Shown: positions 1 through 7,930 of the stretch, in pieces
Numbering within the stretch: the first letter of the stretch is position 1
Layout of the letters: each line of letters begins with the position of its first letter
Source of the DNA: Streptomyces sp. Tue6028
GTDB taxonomy: Bacteria > Actinomycetota > Actinomycetes > Streptomycetales > Streptomycetaceae
Direction: 5' to 3'
Length of the DNA: 64,000 nt
Assembly (NCBI RefSeq): GCF_002300165.1
Contig: NZ_MLCE01000002.1
Span: 195,447-259,446 of the forward strand
Translations under genes and position numbers: made by a program
Notes under the pieces: model-generated
Told to the model about the DNA's origin: nothing
Seen by the model: the letters and a program-made list of their open reading frames with translations, nothing else
The model's database searches: none

Positions 1-741
1 GAGCTCCCGGTCCCCCTGCCAGGTGACCGAGGTCATGGCGGCCAGGCCGCCGTTGGCCAGGCCCTTGTAGGTCACCTTCCTGGCGGGGCCGAGCTCGTGC
101 GCGACCTGTCGCGCCAGGTCCTTCCCCTCGCGGAACAGCCGATCGAAGTCGGCGTCGTATGTGCCGTCCTCCAGGTCCTGGACGTACAGGTTGATCGTGG
201 TGTCGATGCCGGCGACCCACGAGTGCAGGGCCGCGACGAGCCCGTCGGACAGGTGCAGGGCGGCGGCCGGGTCGTCGGGGGCGAAGTCCCCGAACCCGTC
301 GGCGCGCAGCGGACCGCAACCGAACTCGCCTTCCACGGTGACGTCCACCGGATGCGGTGGCGTGCCGTGGCTGTCGCGCTCCCAGTACAGCCGGTCGCAT
401 CCCCAGCACACCCACTTCGACGTGCCGTGGCGCTCGTCCCGGTAGCGAACGGCCCATGACGGCCCGAGATGCCTGGCCAGCCGCCGGGTGACCGCCAGGC
501 CCAGTCCGACATGCTTGCGCAGGGCCGGGCGGGAGGCGAAACCCTGCGGCGGGCGGGCCAGCGACCATGAGCGCAGCGGGTCGGCCAGGTCGTCCGGCAG
601 GCCGAGCCCGGGCGCCTCCAGCGCGATGCCGCGGGTGAACGTCTCCACGTCCTCGGGCGCTCCGCCCTCGTACGGCTCGTACAAGGGTGACGGCTCGCCG
701 CGGGCGTGCACCAGCACGTGGCGAGGTTCCTCCAGCGGCAT
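1..741 (-). CDS. Hypothetical protein, C-terminus cut by window edge
   Basis: The reading frame is open from the ATG at 741 to the first base of the window, giving at least 247 residues without a stop. An AGGGAG ribosome site lies just upstream of the ATG. The protein is soluble, acidic and tryptophan-rich. A Cys-Trp-Gly-Cys segment (C112, C115) could be a metal or disulfide site, but only two cysteines are visible there. I do not recognise the family and see no signal peptide or membrane segment. Codon use matches the neighbours, so the gene looks real. The stretch 742-902 between it and the next gene holds no gene. Confidence 0.7.
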   Translation of the reverse strand, partial: MPLEEPRHVLVHARGEPSPLYEPYEGGAPEDVETFTRGIALEAPGLGLPDDLADPLRSWSLARPPQGFASRPALRKHVGLGLAVTRRLARHLGPSWAVRYRDERHGTSKWVCWGCDRLYWERDSHGTPPHPVDVTVEGEFGCGPLRADGFGDFAPDDPAAALHLSDGLVAALHSWVAGIDTTINLYVQDLEDGTYDADFDRLFREGKDLARQVAHELGPARKVTYKGLANGGLAAMTSVTWQGDREL

Positions 742-902
742 GCGAACTCCCTTGTTCCTTGGGCGGGCTTCGCTCCGTCGGCCGGCCAGGACGGCGCCGG
801 GCGCCCTGGCCGGCCGACGGAAGGGCGGTGTCGGCCGCCGCGCTCGGTCGGCGTACTCGTCCGTCGTCGCCGCGTCCTGTCCGGCCGGTCACGCGCAAGC
901 GG

Positions 903-1433
903 TCAGGCGGTCCACTCGTCGACGAGCAGGCCGAGGACCACCTCGTCCTTGAACCCGCCGTACACCCAGGCCGAGCGCCGCAGCGTGCCCTCGACCGTGA
1001 AGCCGCTCTTCCGCGCGGCCGCGATCATCGGCGCGTTGTCCGCCAGGGTCTCCACCTGCAGGCGCTGCATTCCGCGCACCGCGAAGCCGTACTCGCACAG
1101 CACCCGGACGATGTCCGAGCCCAGCCCCCGCCCGCGGAAGGCGGGCAGGACGGAAATGCCCAGGTGCGCCATCCTGTTGTGGCTGTCGATGGACCACAAC
1201 ATGGCCGCGCCGACCAGTTCCTGCGAGTCGAGGGCGACCACGGAGAACGGTGCCACCTTCTCCGACGGTTCGGAGACCGCGAAGGGGGATGCCGCCGAGT
1301 CCTGTCCGATCGGCTGCCAGGGCCGGGTGTCGCTCTGCGAGCGGACGACCACGTCCTCGTGGAGCCCCGTGTGCAGCACGGGCACGTCCGCTTCGCGCCG
1401 GGCCCTGAGCCCGACCTTTTCGCCTTTCATCAT
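903..1433 (-). CDS. GNAT family N-acetyltransferase (RimJ/RimL type)
   Basis: The 176-residue protein has the usual length of a single-domain GNAT enzyme, which moves an acetyl group from acetyl-CoA to an amine. The acetyl-CoA pyrophosphate-binding motif A is visible as RGRGLG at residues 100-105. It is followed by the family's alpha3-beta5 region with a conserved Asn-Ala-Pro near 133. The N-terminal half resembles the RimJ/RimL branch, which acts on protein N-termini or small amines; the substrate cannot be told. Two adjacent ATG codons (1433 and 1430) are possible starts. The gene is monocistronic, with an AT-richer promoter-like stretch at about 1440-1480. Confidence 0.85.
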   Translation of the reverse strand: MMKGEKVGLRARREADVPVLHTGLHEDVVVRSQSDTRPWQPIGQDSAASPFAVSEPSEKVAPFSVVALDSQELVGAAMLWSIDSHNRMAHLGISVLPAFRGRGLGSDIVRVLCEYGFAVRGMQRLQVETLADNAPMIAAARKSGFTVEGTLRRSAWVYGGFKDEVVLGLLVDEWTA

Positions 1434-1529
1434 CAGGTATGACTACCTCAGGGAACCGGGTCGATCAATCGATTTGTCCGCCGGCCGGTGCCGCGGTGAC
1501 GGCGGACGAACCGCGCGGGAGTGCCCGCG

Positions 1530-1591
1530 CCGGCGATTCCCCGCGGCGGAGCGGGCCGGGCCGGCGATTCCTCGCGGCGGAGCGGGTCGGG
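1530..1591. repeat. 31-bp direct tandem repeat, two copies
   Basis: Two adjacent 31-bp units (1530-1560 and 1561-1591) begin CCGGCGATTCC and differ at two positions. They lie in the 291-bp gene-free stretch between the GNAT gene and the SHOCT gene. That stretch otherwise holds only the GNAT promoter region near 1440-1480. The purpose is unknown and it may be simple slippage. Confidence 0.8.
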
Positions 1592-1724
1592 CCGGAGGGT
1601 TCGGGCCACGAAGACGGCAATGGGGGGCCGAGCCGTCACGGAATCGGATGGGCGCCGGGACCGCCGTCGGGCCCCGGCACCGTCGAGGCCCCTGCCGGAC
1701 CGCCCGCCCGCGCCGCCGTGCCCG

Positions 1725-2282
1725 TCACATGCGGGCGAGGATCTCCGCCTTCTTGGCCGAGAACTCCTCCTCGGTAAGGATGCCCGCGTCCCTCAGTTCC
1801 GCGAGCTGCTGAAGCTGCTCGACCGGCGAAGTCACGTGCGGGGCCGGAGCCAGGGCCGGAGCCGGAGCCGGGGCCGGGGCATGGACGGGGTACGGCGCGA
1901 CGGGCGCGGGCTGTCCGGGCGCGGGCACCTTGCCGAGTACCAGGTCGGTGAGCAGGTTCTTGATCCCGGGCGCGGCGGCATGCGGTACACGGAAGTCGAT
2001 CGTGTTGCCCGAGGCGACCACGACCACCTTCGTGTACATCAGGCCGTCCCGCTTGGTCACGACGCTGGAGATGTTCTTCACCGGGATCATCTCGCTGCCC
2101 GCTTTGGAACCGCGGACGCCCGTGGCCAGGAGCGAGGCGCCGCCGGTCAGCAGGCCCGCGGTGAGCTTCCCGGCGCTCACGCCACGGCCCCGGGCCCACT
2201 CGATCCGGTCGTGAAAGATGGCCACGTCGGCGTTCTTGCCCTCGATGTGGCTCTTGAAAGTCATCAGCGCGTTGCTGGACAT
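1725..2282 (-). CDS. SHOCT-domain protein with N-terminal PH-like region
   Basis: The protein has 185 residues. Residues 1-115 form a beta-rich region reminiscent of bacterial PH-like/DUF4429-type domains, with a Gly-rich hydrophobic stretch near 42-57. A linker made almost only of Ala-Pro repeats (about 118-150) follows. The C-terminal 30 residues are a SHOCT domain (EQLQQLAELRDAGILTEEEF), a short oligomerisation helix pair common at the ends of unrelated bacterial proteins. A GGAG ribosome site precedes the ATG. The start lies 15 bp from the end of the small frame at 2298-2628, so the two could be cotranscribed. The cellular role is unknown. Confidence 0.8.
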   Translation of the reverse strand: MSSNALMTFKSHIEGKNADVAIFHDRIEWARGRGVSAGKLTAGLLTGGASLLATGVRGSKAGSEMIPVKNISSVVTKRDGLMYTKVVVVASGNTIDFRVPHAAAPGIKNLLTDLVLGKVPAPGQPAPVAPYPVHAPAPAPAPALAPAPHVTSPVEQLQQLAELRDAGILTEEEFSAKKAEILARM

Positions 2283-2297
2283 GTGGTGCTCCTGACG

Positions 2298-2628
2298 TCA
2301 TGACGGCGGCGAGATCTGTGCCGCCAGCAGACAGACACACTCCAGTAGGTGAAGGTTGTACGAGTGAGACGTAAAGGTTTCGCGGACCGCGACGTGACCG
2401 GCTGCGGCGAGGATCGCGCACTCGATGGCGCCAGGTCGGCGGTCGGCGGTCGGCGGTCGGCGGTCGGCGGTCGGCGGTCGGCGGTCGGCGGTCGGCGGTC
2501 GGCGGTCGGCGGTCGGCGGTCGGGGCGATCTTCCCGGTCCCGTTCACCGCGACGCTCAACTCGCCCTCGGTCCAGGCGTAGCCGCTGTTGAGGATCGCGG
2601 CGCCTGCGCGGTCGCAGATCTCGCGCAT
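2298..2628 (-). CDS. Small ORF split by a 7-bp repeat array (possible contingency locus or pseudogene)
   Basis: An ATG at 2628 with an upstream GGAGG opens a frame of about 35 normal-looking codons ending at GKIAP. It then enters the 7-bp array at 2434-2523. With the present repeat number (90 bp) translation leaves in a frame rich in Arg and Ser that looks non-coding and runs on through the next gene. One unit fewer, or two more, would put translation into a frame with high GC3 (beginning GAIECAILAAAGHVAV). That frame ends at a TGA at 2298-2300, just before the SHOCT gene. No family is recognised. It is either a phase-variable small gene that is OFF here or a decayed gene. Confidence 0.35.
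2434..2523. repeat. 7-bp tandem repeat array (GGTCGGC, 12.9 copies)
   Basis: Twelve exact copies of GGTCGGC plus six bases of a thirteenth, 90 bp in all, without interruption. Because 7 is not a multiple of 3, each gain or loss of a unit changes the frame of anything translated through it. Such perfect arrays are typical slippage-prone loci. It is not a CRISPR array, having no spacers. Confidence 0.97.
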
Positions 2629-2647
2629 GGGAGGCCTCCGGGATCGG

Positions 2648-3070
2648 TCATGGTGAAGGAGGCCTCGCCGGGGGGCATGGTGAAGGAGGCCTCGCCGGGG
2701 GCAGCGTCGTGATCACGCCGGCCACGAGCTCGTCGTAGCGGACGTGGACGTACGCGGCGCGCTTGGCGGGCGTCTCCTCGGGGAACCGGACGTCTTGGTA
2801 CGGCCGACCCCGCTCGACCTGCTTCCCTCCGGCTTCGGCGAGGCCGTCGTAGGGGATCACCTGCCGGAACAGGTCGTCGACGTCGTCGACGAGCCCGTCG
2901 TTCAGGTTGTGGGCGGGGCTGCTGACGGACGCGCACCAGAGGATCTCGCCTTGGGCATCGCGGACTTCATGCAGTGCGGGTTCCGCGGTGTCCACGATGA
3001 TGGCGGCCGTAGTGGGTAGCCGGTCGCGGGTGATGCGAGCCGCGCAGGTGACGGTGTCGAGCAGGGCCAT
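2648..3070 (-). CDS. Hypothetical protein, 140 aa
   Basis: The ATG at 3070 is the only standard start in the frame after an upstream TGA. The protein is acidic, soluble and not recognised. The last 18 residues are encoded by the 27-bp duplication at 2649-2702, which repeats a nine-residue Pro-Ala-Arg-Pro-Pro-Ser-Pro tail. Without the duplication the protein would end after one copy. The stop is about 20 bp upstream of the next small frame (start 2628), suggesting a two-gene unit. The ribosome site is weak (GAGG about 14 bases upstream), so the start and even the gene are uncertain. Confidence 0.45.
   Translation of the reverse strand: MALLDTVTCAARITRDRLPTTAAIIVDTAEPALHEVRDAQGEILWCASVSSPAHNLNDGLVDDVDDLFRQVIPYDGLAEAGGKQVERGRPYQDVRFPEETPAKRAAYVHVRYDELVAGVITTLPPARPPSPCPPARPPSP
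2649..2702. repeat. 27-bp direct tandem repeat, two copies
   Basis: The units 2649-2675 and 2676-2702 are identical apart from the last base. The period is nine codons, so the duplication keeps frame in the overlapping hypothetical gene and lengthens its C-terminus by nine residues. Confidence 0.95.
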
Positions 3071-3203
3071 GGTGCGGCCGCCTCGGCGACCTGGGCCGCG
3101 GACCGGCAGGCGCGGGTGAATGCACCGGTGTTCGGGGCGGCCTGCTCAAGACCACCCCGCATCGGATGACACCCCCTCACGCCCCCGCCGGACGGCCCCG
3201 CCG

Positions 3204-4295
3204 CTACCGACCCTCCGCCCCAGCAGCCGGCCGCCCCGTACTGTCGCGCACCACCAGTTGTGTGGGCACCAGCGTGGTGCCGTGCTCCACCCCCTCCTGC
3301 CGCATCCTCCGCAGGACACCCTCGACACACAGCCGCCCGATCTCGGCGAAGTCCTGGTGCACCGTGGTGAGGGGTGGCAGGAAGGAGCCCGCCTCGGGGA
3401 TGTCGTCGAAACCGATGACGCTGACGTCCTCGGGGATCCTCCGGCCCCGCTCGTGCAGGGCGCGGAGCAGGCCCAGTGCCATCTGGTCGTTGGCGGCGAA
3501 CACCGCCGTGCAGTCCGGCCGGTCGGCAAGGTGCAGCCCGGCGCGGTAGCCGGACTCCGCCGACCAGTCGCCGCGCACCACGGGCGGCACGGTCCGGCCC
3601 GCCCCGGCGAGTTCGGCGCGCCAGGCGTCGGCGCGGCGCTGGGCCGCGAACGACTCCTCGGGACCGGCCAGGTGCCAGACCGTGCGGTGGCCGAGGTCCA
3701 GCAGGTGCCGGACCGCGGAGCGCGCTCCTCCGACCTGGTCGGTGTCGACCACGGTGTACCGGTCACCGGCGTCGGAGTCGGCCACGACGACCTGGACGTG
3801 CGGCGGCAGGGAGATCGTCGCGGTGTCGAGGAGATGGACCTCCATGATGACGATGACCGCGTCGACGGCGAGCTCGCCGAGCCGGGAGAAGGCGCCGCGC
3901 ACCTCGTCCTGGGTGGGAACTGCTACGGGGAGCAGCGTGACGGCGTAACCCTCCTGCGCCGCGGACGTGGCGATCGCCTCCAGGGTGCGCATGTTGCCCG
4001 TGGTGGAGAGGTTGAAGGTGATGACACCGATGGTGCGGAACTCGCCGCGCTTGAGGGCGCGGGCCGCGCTGTTGGGCCGGTAGCCCAGCTCCTTCATCGC
4101 GGCGAGCACCTGCTGCCGGGTCTCCTCGTTGACGCCCGCGTAGCCGTTGGAGACGCGCGACACCGTCTGGGACGAGACGCCTGCCAGGCGGGCGACGTCC
4201 GCCATGGACGCGGTCTGCGCGCGGCGCCGGCCCCGCCGCCCGGTGAGCGTTCGTGCCCGGTCCTCGCTCGTCGAGGCACCGTCCGCTGTGTCCAC
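3204..4295 (-). CDS. LacI family transcriptional repressor
   Basis: The protein has 363 residues. A LacI-type helix-turn-helix lies at residues 32-53 (DVARLAGVSSQTVSRVSNG), then the hinge, then a periplasmic-binding-protein-like sugar domain to the C-terminus. A GTG start with a GGGGAGA ribosome site was chosen; it adds 30 basic residues before the HTH, and the internal ATG at codon 31 is an alternative. The gene is divergent from the sugar ABC transporter operon, and two perfect-type LacI operators sit between them. By position it represses the importer, the GH42 and probably the GH30 gene until a sugar, most likely a galactose-containing oligosaccharide, binds. Confidence 0.92.
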   Translation of the reverse strand: MDTADGASTSEDRARTLTGRRGRRRAQTASMADVARLAGVSSQTVSRVSNGYAGVNEETRQQVLAAMKELGYRPNSAARALKRGEFRTIGVITFNLSTTGNMRTLEAIATSAAQEGYAVTLLPVAVPTQDEVRGAFSRLGELAVDAVIVIMEVHLLDTATISLPPHVQVVVADSDAGDRYTVVDTDQVGGARSAVRHLLDLGHRTVWHLAGPEESFAAQRRADAWRAELAGAGRTVPPVVRGDWSAESGYRAGLHLADRPDCTAVFAANDQMALGLLRALHERGRRIPEDVSVIGFDDIPEAGSFLPPLTTVHQDFAEIGRLCVEGVLRRMRQEGVEHGTTLVPTQLVVRDSTGRPAAGAEGR

Positions 4296-4380
4296 CCGTC
4301 TCCCCTACCGCCCGAGTCTCAGATTCATCAGGTGACCCTTGACCACCGAGATGGGGGCAGTGTAGACATGCCGCCATCAG

Positions 4381-4440
4381 ATGTTTACGTAAACATAACA
4401 GCCCGGAGCGCACTCAGGGCATCGATGTTTGCGTAAACAT
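4381..4440. promoter_or_regulatory. Two LacI-family operators
   Basis: ATGTTTACGTAAACAT (4381-4396) is a perfect 16-bp palindrome. ATGTTTGCGTAAACAT (4425-4440), flanked by CG on both sides, is the same element with one central change. The centres are 44 bp apart, close to four helical turns, so one dimer pair could bind on one DNA face or loop. The central CG step and flanking halves fit LacI/GalR sites. They lie between the repressor gene and the first permease gene and so can control both directions. Confidence 0.93.
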
Positions 4441-4488
4441 CGCGACGGCGCCCGGCGCCGGTTCCGAGATGGACGAGCGAGGAACGAC

Positions 4489-5412
4489 ATGACGACGCTT
4501 CAGCCACCGGCCGCGACACGGCCGCCGACCCCGCCACCGGCGAAACGGGACCGCCGCTCCTGGACAGGGTGGGGATTCATCGGCCCCTTCGCGCTGGTCT
4601 TCGCCTTTGTCTTCCTGGCACCCATCGCGTATTCGATCTACCTCAGCCTCTTCCGCGACCAGCTCATCGGCGGCACCACCTTCGTGGGGCTGGACAACTA
4701 CCAACAGGCCCTTCAGGACGACCAGTTCTGGTCCTCACTCGCCCGCGTTTCGCTGTTCCTGCTGGTCCAGGTGCCGATCATGCTGGGCATCGCGCTGCTC
4801 GTCGCCCTGGCCCTGGACAGCGGACGGCTCTACGGCCGGGACTTCTTCCGGATCTCGATCTTCCTGCCCTACGCGGTGCCCGCCGTGGTCGCGACGCTCA
4901 TGTGGGGCTTCATGTACGGCACCCGGTTCGGCCTGGTGAGCGACATCAACGACGCCCTCGGGGTCTCGCTGCCCAACCCGCTGGGGCCCGACCTGATCCT
5001 GGCGTCCATCGGCAACATCGTGACCTGGGAGTTCGTCGGCTACAACATGCTGATCTTCTACTCGGCACTCCGCGTCATCCCGCATTCCCTCTACGAGGCC
5101 GCGCAGATCGACGGCGCCGGTCAGATACGCGTGATCACCGCCATCAAGCTCCCGGCCATCCGCGGCGCCCTGGTGATCGCGACGATCTTCTCGATCATCG
5201 GCACCTTCCAGCTCTTCAACGAGCCGAGCATCCTGCAGAAGCTGGCGCCCAACGCCATCACCACCGACTACACCCCGAACTACTACACCTACTCGCTGTC
5301 CTTCTCGGGCCAGCAGCACAACTACTCCGCCACGGTCGCCATCGTCATGGGCCTGATCACCATGGTCATCGCCTACGTCGTCCAGCTGCGCGGCATGCGC
5401 AAGGGAGCGTGA
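4489..5412 (+). CDS. Sugar ABC transporter permease (MalF type)
   Basis: The 307-residue inner-membrane subunit belongs to a carbohydrate importer of the CUT1 class. A Pro-rich cytoplasmic N-terminus precedes six predicted membrane helices. The EAA loop that contacts the ATPase is at about residues 203-222 (EAAQIDGAGQIRVITAIKLP). The ATG at 4489 follows GAGGAACGAC; an upstream in-frame start would run into the second operator and is less likely. It is first in the operon and is followed after 4 bp by the second permease. No ATPase gene is present, which is usual in Streptomyces, where MsiK energises many sugar importers. Confidence 0.95.
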   Translation: MTTLQPPAATRPPTPPPAKRDRRSWTGWGFIGPFALVFAFVFLAPIAYSIYLSLFRDQLIGGTTFVGLDNYQQALQDDQFWSSLARVSLFLLVQVPIMLGIALLVALALDSGRLYGRDFFRISIFLPYAVPAVVATLMWGFMYGTRFGLVSDINDALGVSLPNPLGPDLILASIGNIVTWEFVGYNMLIFYSALRVIPHSLYEAAQIDGAGQIRVITAIKLPAIRGALVIATIFSIIGTFQLFNEPSILQKLAPNAITTDYTPNYYTYSLSFSGQQHNYSATVAIVMGLITMVIAYVVQLRGMRKGA

Positions 5413-5416
5413 AGCG

Positions 5417-6361
5417 ATGAGCACCCCCGTCAGTACCGTCTCCCAGCCCGCGCCTGCGCCGGCCGGTACCGCAACCCCGGCGCCCCGGCTGCGCGCCTCA
5501 CGCCGGCGCAGCCCCGGCCGCCCCCGGCGCAGCATGCTGCTCACCGCACTGACCGGACTGGTCCTGCTGTACTCCCTCGTGCCGCTGGTCTGGCTCGTCA
5601 TCAGCGCCACCAAGACCCAGGAGGGGCTGGCCAGTTCGTTCGGACTGTGGTTCAACGGCGACTTCGCCCTGTGGGACAACATCAAGGAGACGTTCACCTA
5701 CAACGACGGCGTCTTCTCCCGCTGGCTGCTGAACACCGTCCTGTACGTGGTGGCCGGCGCCGGCGGTGCCACCCTGCTGGCCGTCCTCGGCGGTTACGCC
5801 CTCGCGAAGTTCACCTTCCCCGGAAAGCGCGCCGTCTTCGCGGTCGTCATCGGCGCCGTCGCGGTACCGGGCACCGCCCTGGCCGTACCCACCTTCCTGA
5901 TGTTCAGCAAGATGGGACTGACCGACACCCCCTGGGCCGTGATCATTCCGTCCCTGATCTCGCCGTTCGGTCTGTATCTGATGTGGGTCTTCGCGACCGA
6001 GGCCGTCCCCGGCGAACTGCTGGAGGCCGCCCGCATCGACGGCGCGGGTGAAGTGCGCACCTTCTTCCAGGTCGTTCTGCCCCTGCTCGCACCCGGCATC
6101 GTGACCGTCTCGCTGTTCACGATGGTCGCCACCTGGAACAACTACTTCCTGCCGCTGATCATGCTCAAGGACCCCGACTGGTACCCGCTGACCCTGGGTC
6201 TGAACAGCTGGAACGCGCAGGCCGCCACCGCCGGCGGACAGCCCGTGTTCCATCTGGTGATCACCGGTTCGCTCATCACCATCCTGCCGCTGATCGCCGC
6301 CTTCCTCCTGCTCCAGAAGTACTGGCAGTCCGGACTCGCCGCCGGAAGCGTCAAGGAGTAG
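5417..6361 (+). CDS. Sugar ABC transporter permease (MalG type)
   Basis: The 314-residue partner permease has a basic, Ala/Pro-rich N-terminal tail of about 39 residues and six predicted helices. The EAA loop is at residues 203-222 (EAARIDGAGEVRTFFQVVLP). Length and helix pattern are those of the MalG branch of CUT1 systems. The start lies 4 bp after the stop of the first permease, so translation is probably coupled. It forms the translocation channel with that permease and is fed by the lipoprotein encoded next. Confidence 0.95.
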   Translation: MSTPVSTVSQPAPAPAGTATPAPRLRASRRRSPGRPRRSMLLTALTGLVLLYSLVPLVWLVISATKTQEGLASSFGLWFNGDFALWDNIKETFTYNDGVFSRWLLNTVLYVVAGAGGATLLAVLGGYALAKFTFPGKRAVFAVVIGAVAVPGTALAVPTFLMFSKMGLTDTPWAVIIPSLISPFGLYLMWVFATEAVPGELLEAARIDGAGEVRTFFQVVLPLLAPGIVTVSLFTMVATWNNYFLPLIMLKDPDWYPLTLGLNSWNAQAATAGGQPVFHLVITGSLITILPLIAAFLLLQKYWQSGLAAGSVKE

Positions 6362-6484
6362 CCCCGCGCCCCGGCTTGCCGCCTCCGCACCACGGCGCAC
6401 CCGCTCCCCCACCCTCCGACTCCCCCGCAGTTCCTCAACCCTCATCAGGCACGGTTTCGGCCACGACGAAGTGGAAGCACCTTC

Positions 6485-7828
6485 ATGCACATGAACCCCC
6501 GCCGCCTGCTGCGCGGCCTCGCCCTGGTCTCCGCCCTCGCCCTGGGCGCGACCGCCTGCGGCGGCTCCGACGACGGCGACGCCGCGCAGAAGGCGGTGTC
6601 CGCGAAGGACATCGACGCGGCCCTCGAGAAGGGCGGCAACCTCACGGTCTGGGCCTGGGAGCCCACGCTGAAGCAGGTCGTCGCCGACTTCGAGAAGGAA
6701 CACCCCGCCGTCCACGTCAAGCTCGTCAACGCGGGTACCGGCAACGACCAGTACAAGGCCCTGCAGAACGCGATCTCCGCGAAGAAGGGCGTCCCCGACG
6801 TCGCGCAGATCGAGTACTACGCGCTGGGCCAGTACGCCCTGACCAAGGGGCTCGACGACCTGAACCCGTACGGGGCGGACAAGCTCGCGGACAAGTACTC
6901 GCCCGGCCCGCTGAACGCCGTGAAGGCCGGGACCGACAAGATCTACGCCCTGCCGATGGACTCCGGGCCGATGGCGCTGTTCTACAACAAGAAGGTCTTC
7001 GACAAGTACAAGATCAAGGTGCCGACCACCTGGGACGAGTACCTGACGGCCGCCCGCGACCTGCACAAGGCCGACCCCAAGGCGTACATCGCCAACGACA
7101 CCGGCGACGCGGGCGAGACCACGAGCCTGCTGTGGCAGGCCGGTTCGCGTCCTTACAAGGTCGACGGCACCACCGTGAAGATCGACTTCTCGGACGCGGG
7201 CGCGAAGAAGTACACCGAGGTCTGGCAGAAGCTCATCGACGAGAAGCTGCTCGCGCCGATCACCGGCTGGAGCGACGACTGGTACAAGGGGCTGGGTGAC
7301 GGCACCATCGCCACCCTGGCCACCGGTGCCTGGATGCCCGCCAACTTCGCCTCCGGCGTGAAGGCCGCGTCCGGCGACTGGCGCGCGGCGCCGCTGCCCG
7401 CATGGACCGCCGGCGACAAGGCCAGCGCCGAGAACGGCGGAAGCTCGCTCGCGCTGCCCGCGCTGGGCAAGAACAAGGAACTCGCCTACGCCTTCGTCGA
7501 GTACGCGAACGCAGGCAAGGGTGTGCAGACCCGCCTCGCCGCGGGCGCCTTCCCCGCGACCACCGCGGACCTCCAGTCCAGCGCGTTCCAGAACACCGAA
7601 TTCCCGTACTTCGGCGGGCAGAAGGCCAACAAGGTCTTCGCCGACTCGGCCGCGAACGTCGCCGCGGACTGGTCGTACCTGCCCTACCAGGTCTACGCCA
7701 ACTCCATCTTCAACGACAGCGTCGGCAAGGCCTACGTCTCCGGCACCAAGCTGACCGCCGGTCTGCAGAGCTGGCAGGACGCCTCCGTCAAGTACGGAAA
7801 CGAGCAGGGCTTCACCGTTCAGAAGTAG
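6485..7828 (+). CDS. Sugar-binding lipoprotein of the ABC importer
   Basis: The 447-residue extracellular solute-binding protein (family 1) has a signal peptide with a lipobox ending at Cys25 (GATAC), the lipid attachment site that tethers it to the membrane. The mature part shows the usual SBP-1 features, including Trp-rich ligand contacts (LTVWAWEP near 47-54) and a NGGSSLALPA segment common in sugar binders. A second ATG two codons downstream is also possible. The 123-bp gap after the second permease has no obvious terminator. The likely ligand is a galactose-containing oligosaccharide, inferred from the flanking glycosidases. Confidence 0.93.
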   Translation: MHMNPRRLLRGLALVSALALGATACGGSDDGDAAQKAVSAKDIDAALEKGGNLTVWAWEPTLKQVVADFEKEHPAVHVKLVNAGTGNDQYKALQNAISAKKGVPDVAQIEYYALGQYALTKGLDDLNPYGADKLADKYSPGPLNAVKAGTDKIYALPMDSGPMALFYNKKVFDKYKIKVPTTWDEYLTAARDLHKADPKAYIANDTGDAGETTSLLWQAGSRPYKVDGTTVKIDFSDAGAKKYTEVWQKLIDEKLLAPITGWSDDWYKGLGDGTIATLATGAWMPANFASGVKAASGDWRAAPLPAWTAGDKASAENGGSSLALPALGKNKELAYAFVEYANAGKGVQTRLAAGAFPATTADLQSSAFQNTEFPYFGGQKANKVFADSAANVAADWSYLPYQVYANSIFNDSVGKAYVSGTKLTAGLQSWQDASVKYGNEQGFTVQK

Positions 7829-7930
7829 CCGGCCCGGAAGCGACCGACCGGAAGCGTCCCCGTGGGCGCGACCGGTCGGCGCTCCCACGCACCCTCGTGC
7901 CGCACCGTGCGGAACACCGGAAGGACCACC

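Noticed and set aside
2434..2523. CRISPR-like array
   Set aside because: The units are 7 bp and contiguous, without spacers, and no cas genes are present.
1636..2628. 330-residue protein reading through the 7-bp repeat as one gene
   Set aside because: After the repeat the frame is Arg/Ser-rich, overlaps the SHOCT gene out of frame and has poor codon bias. The repeat has probably shifted the frame.
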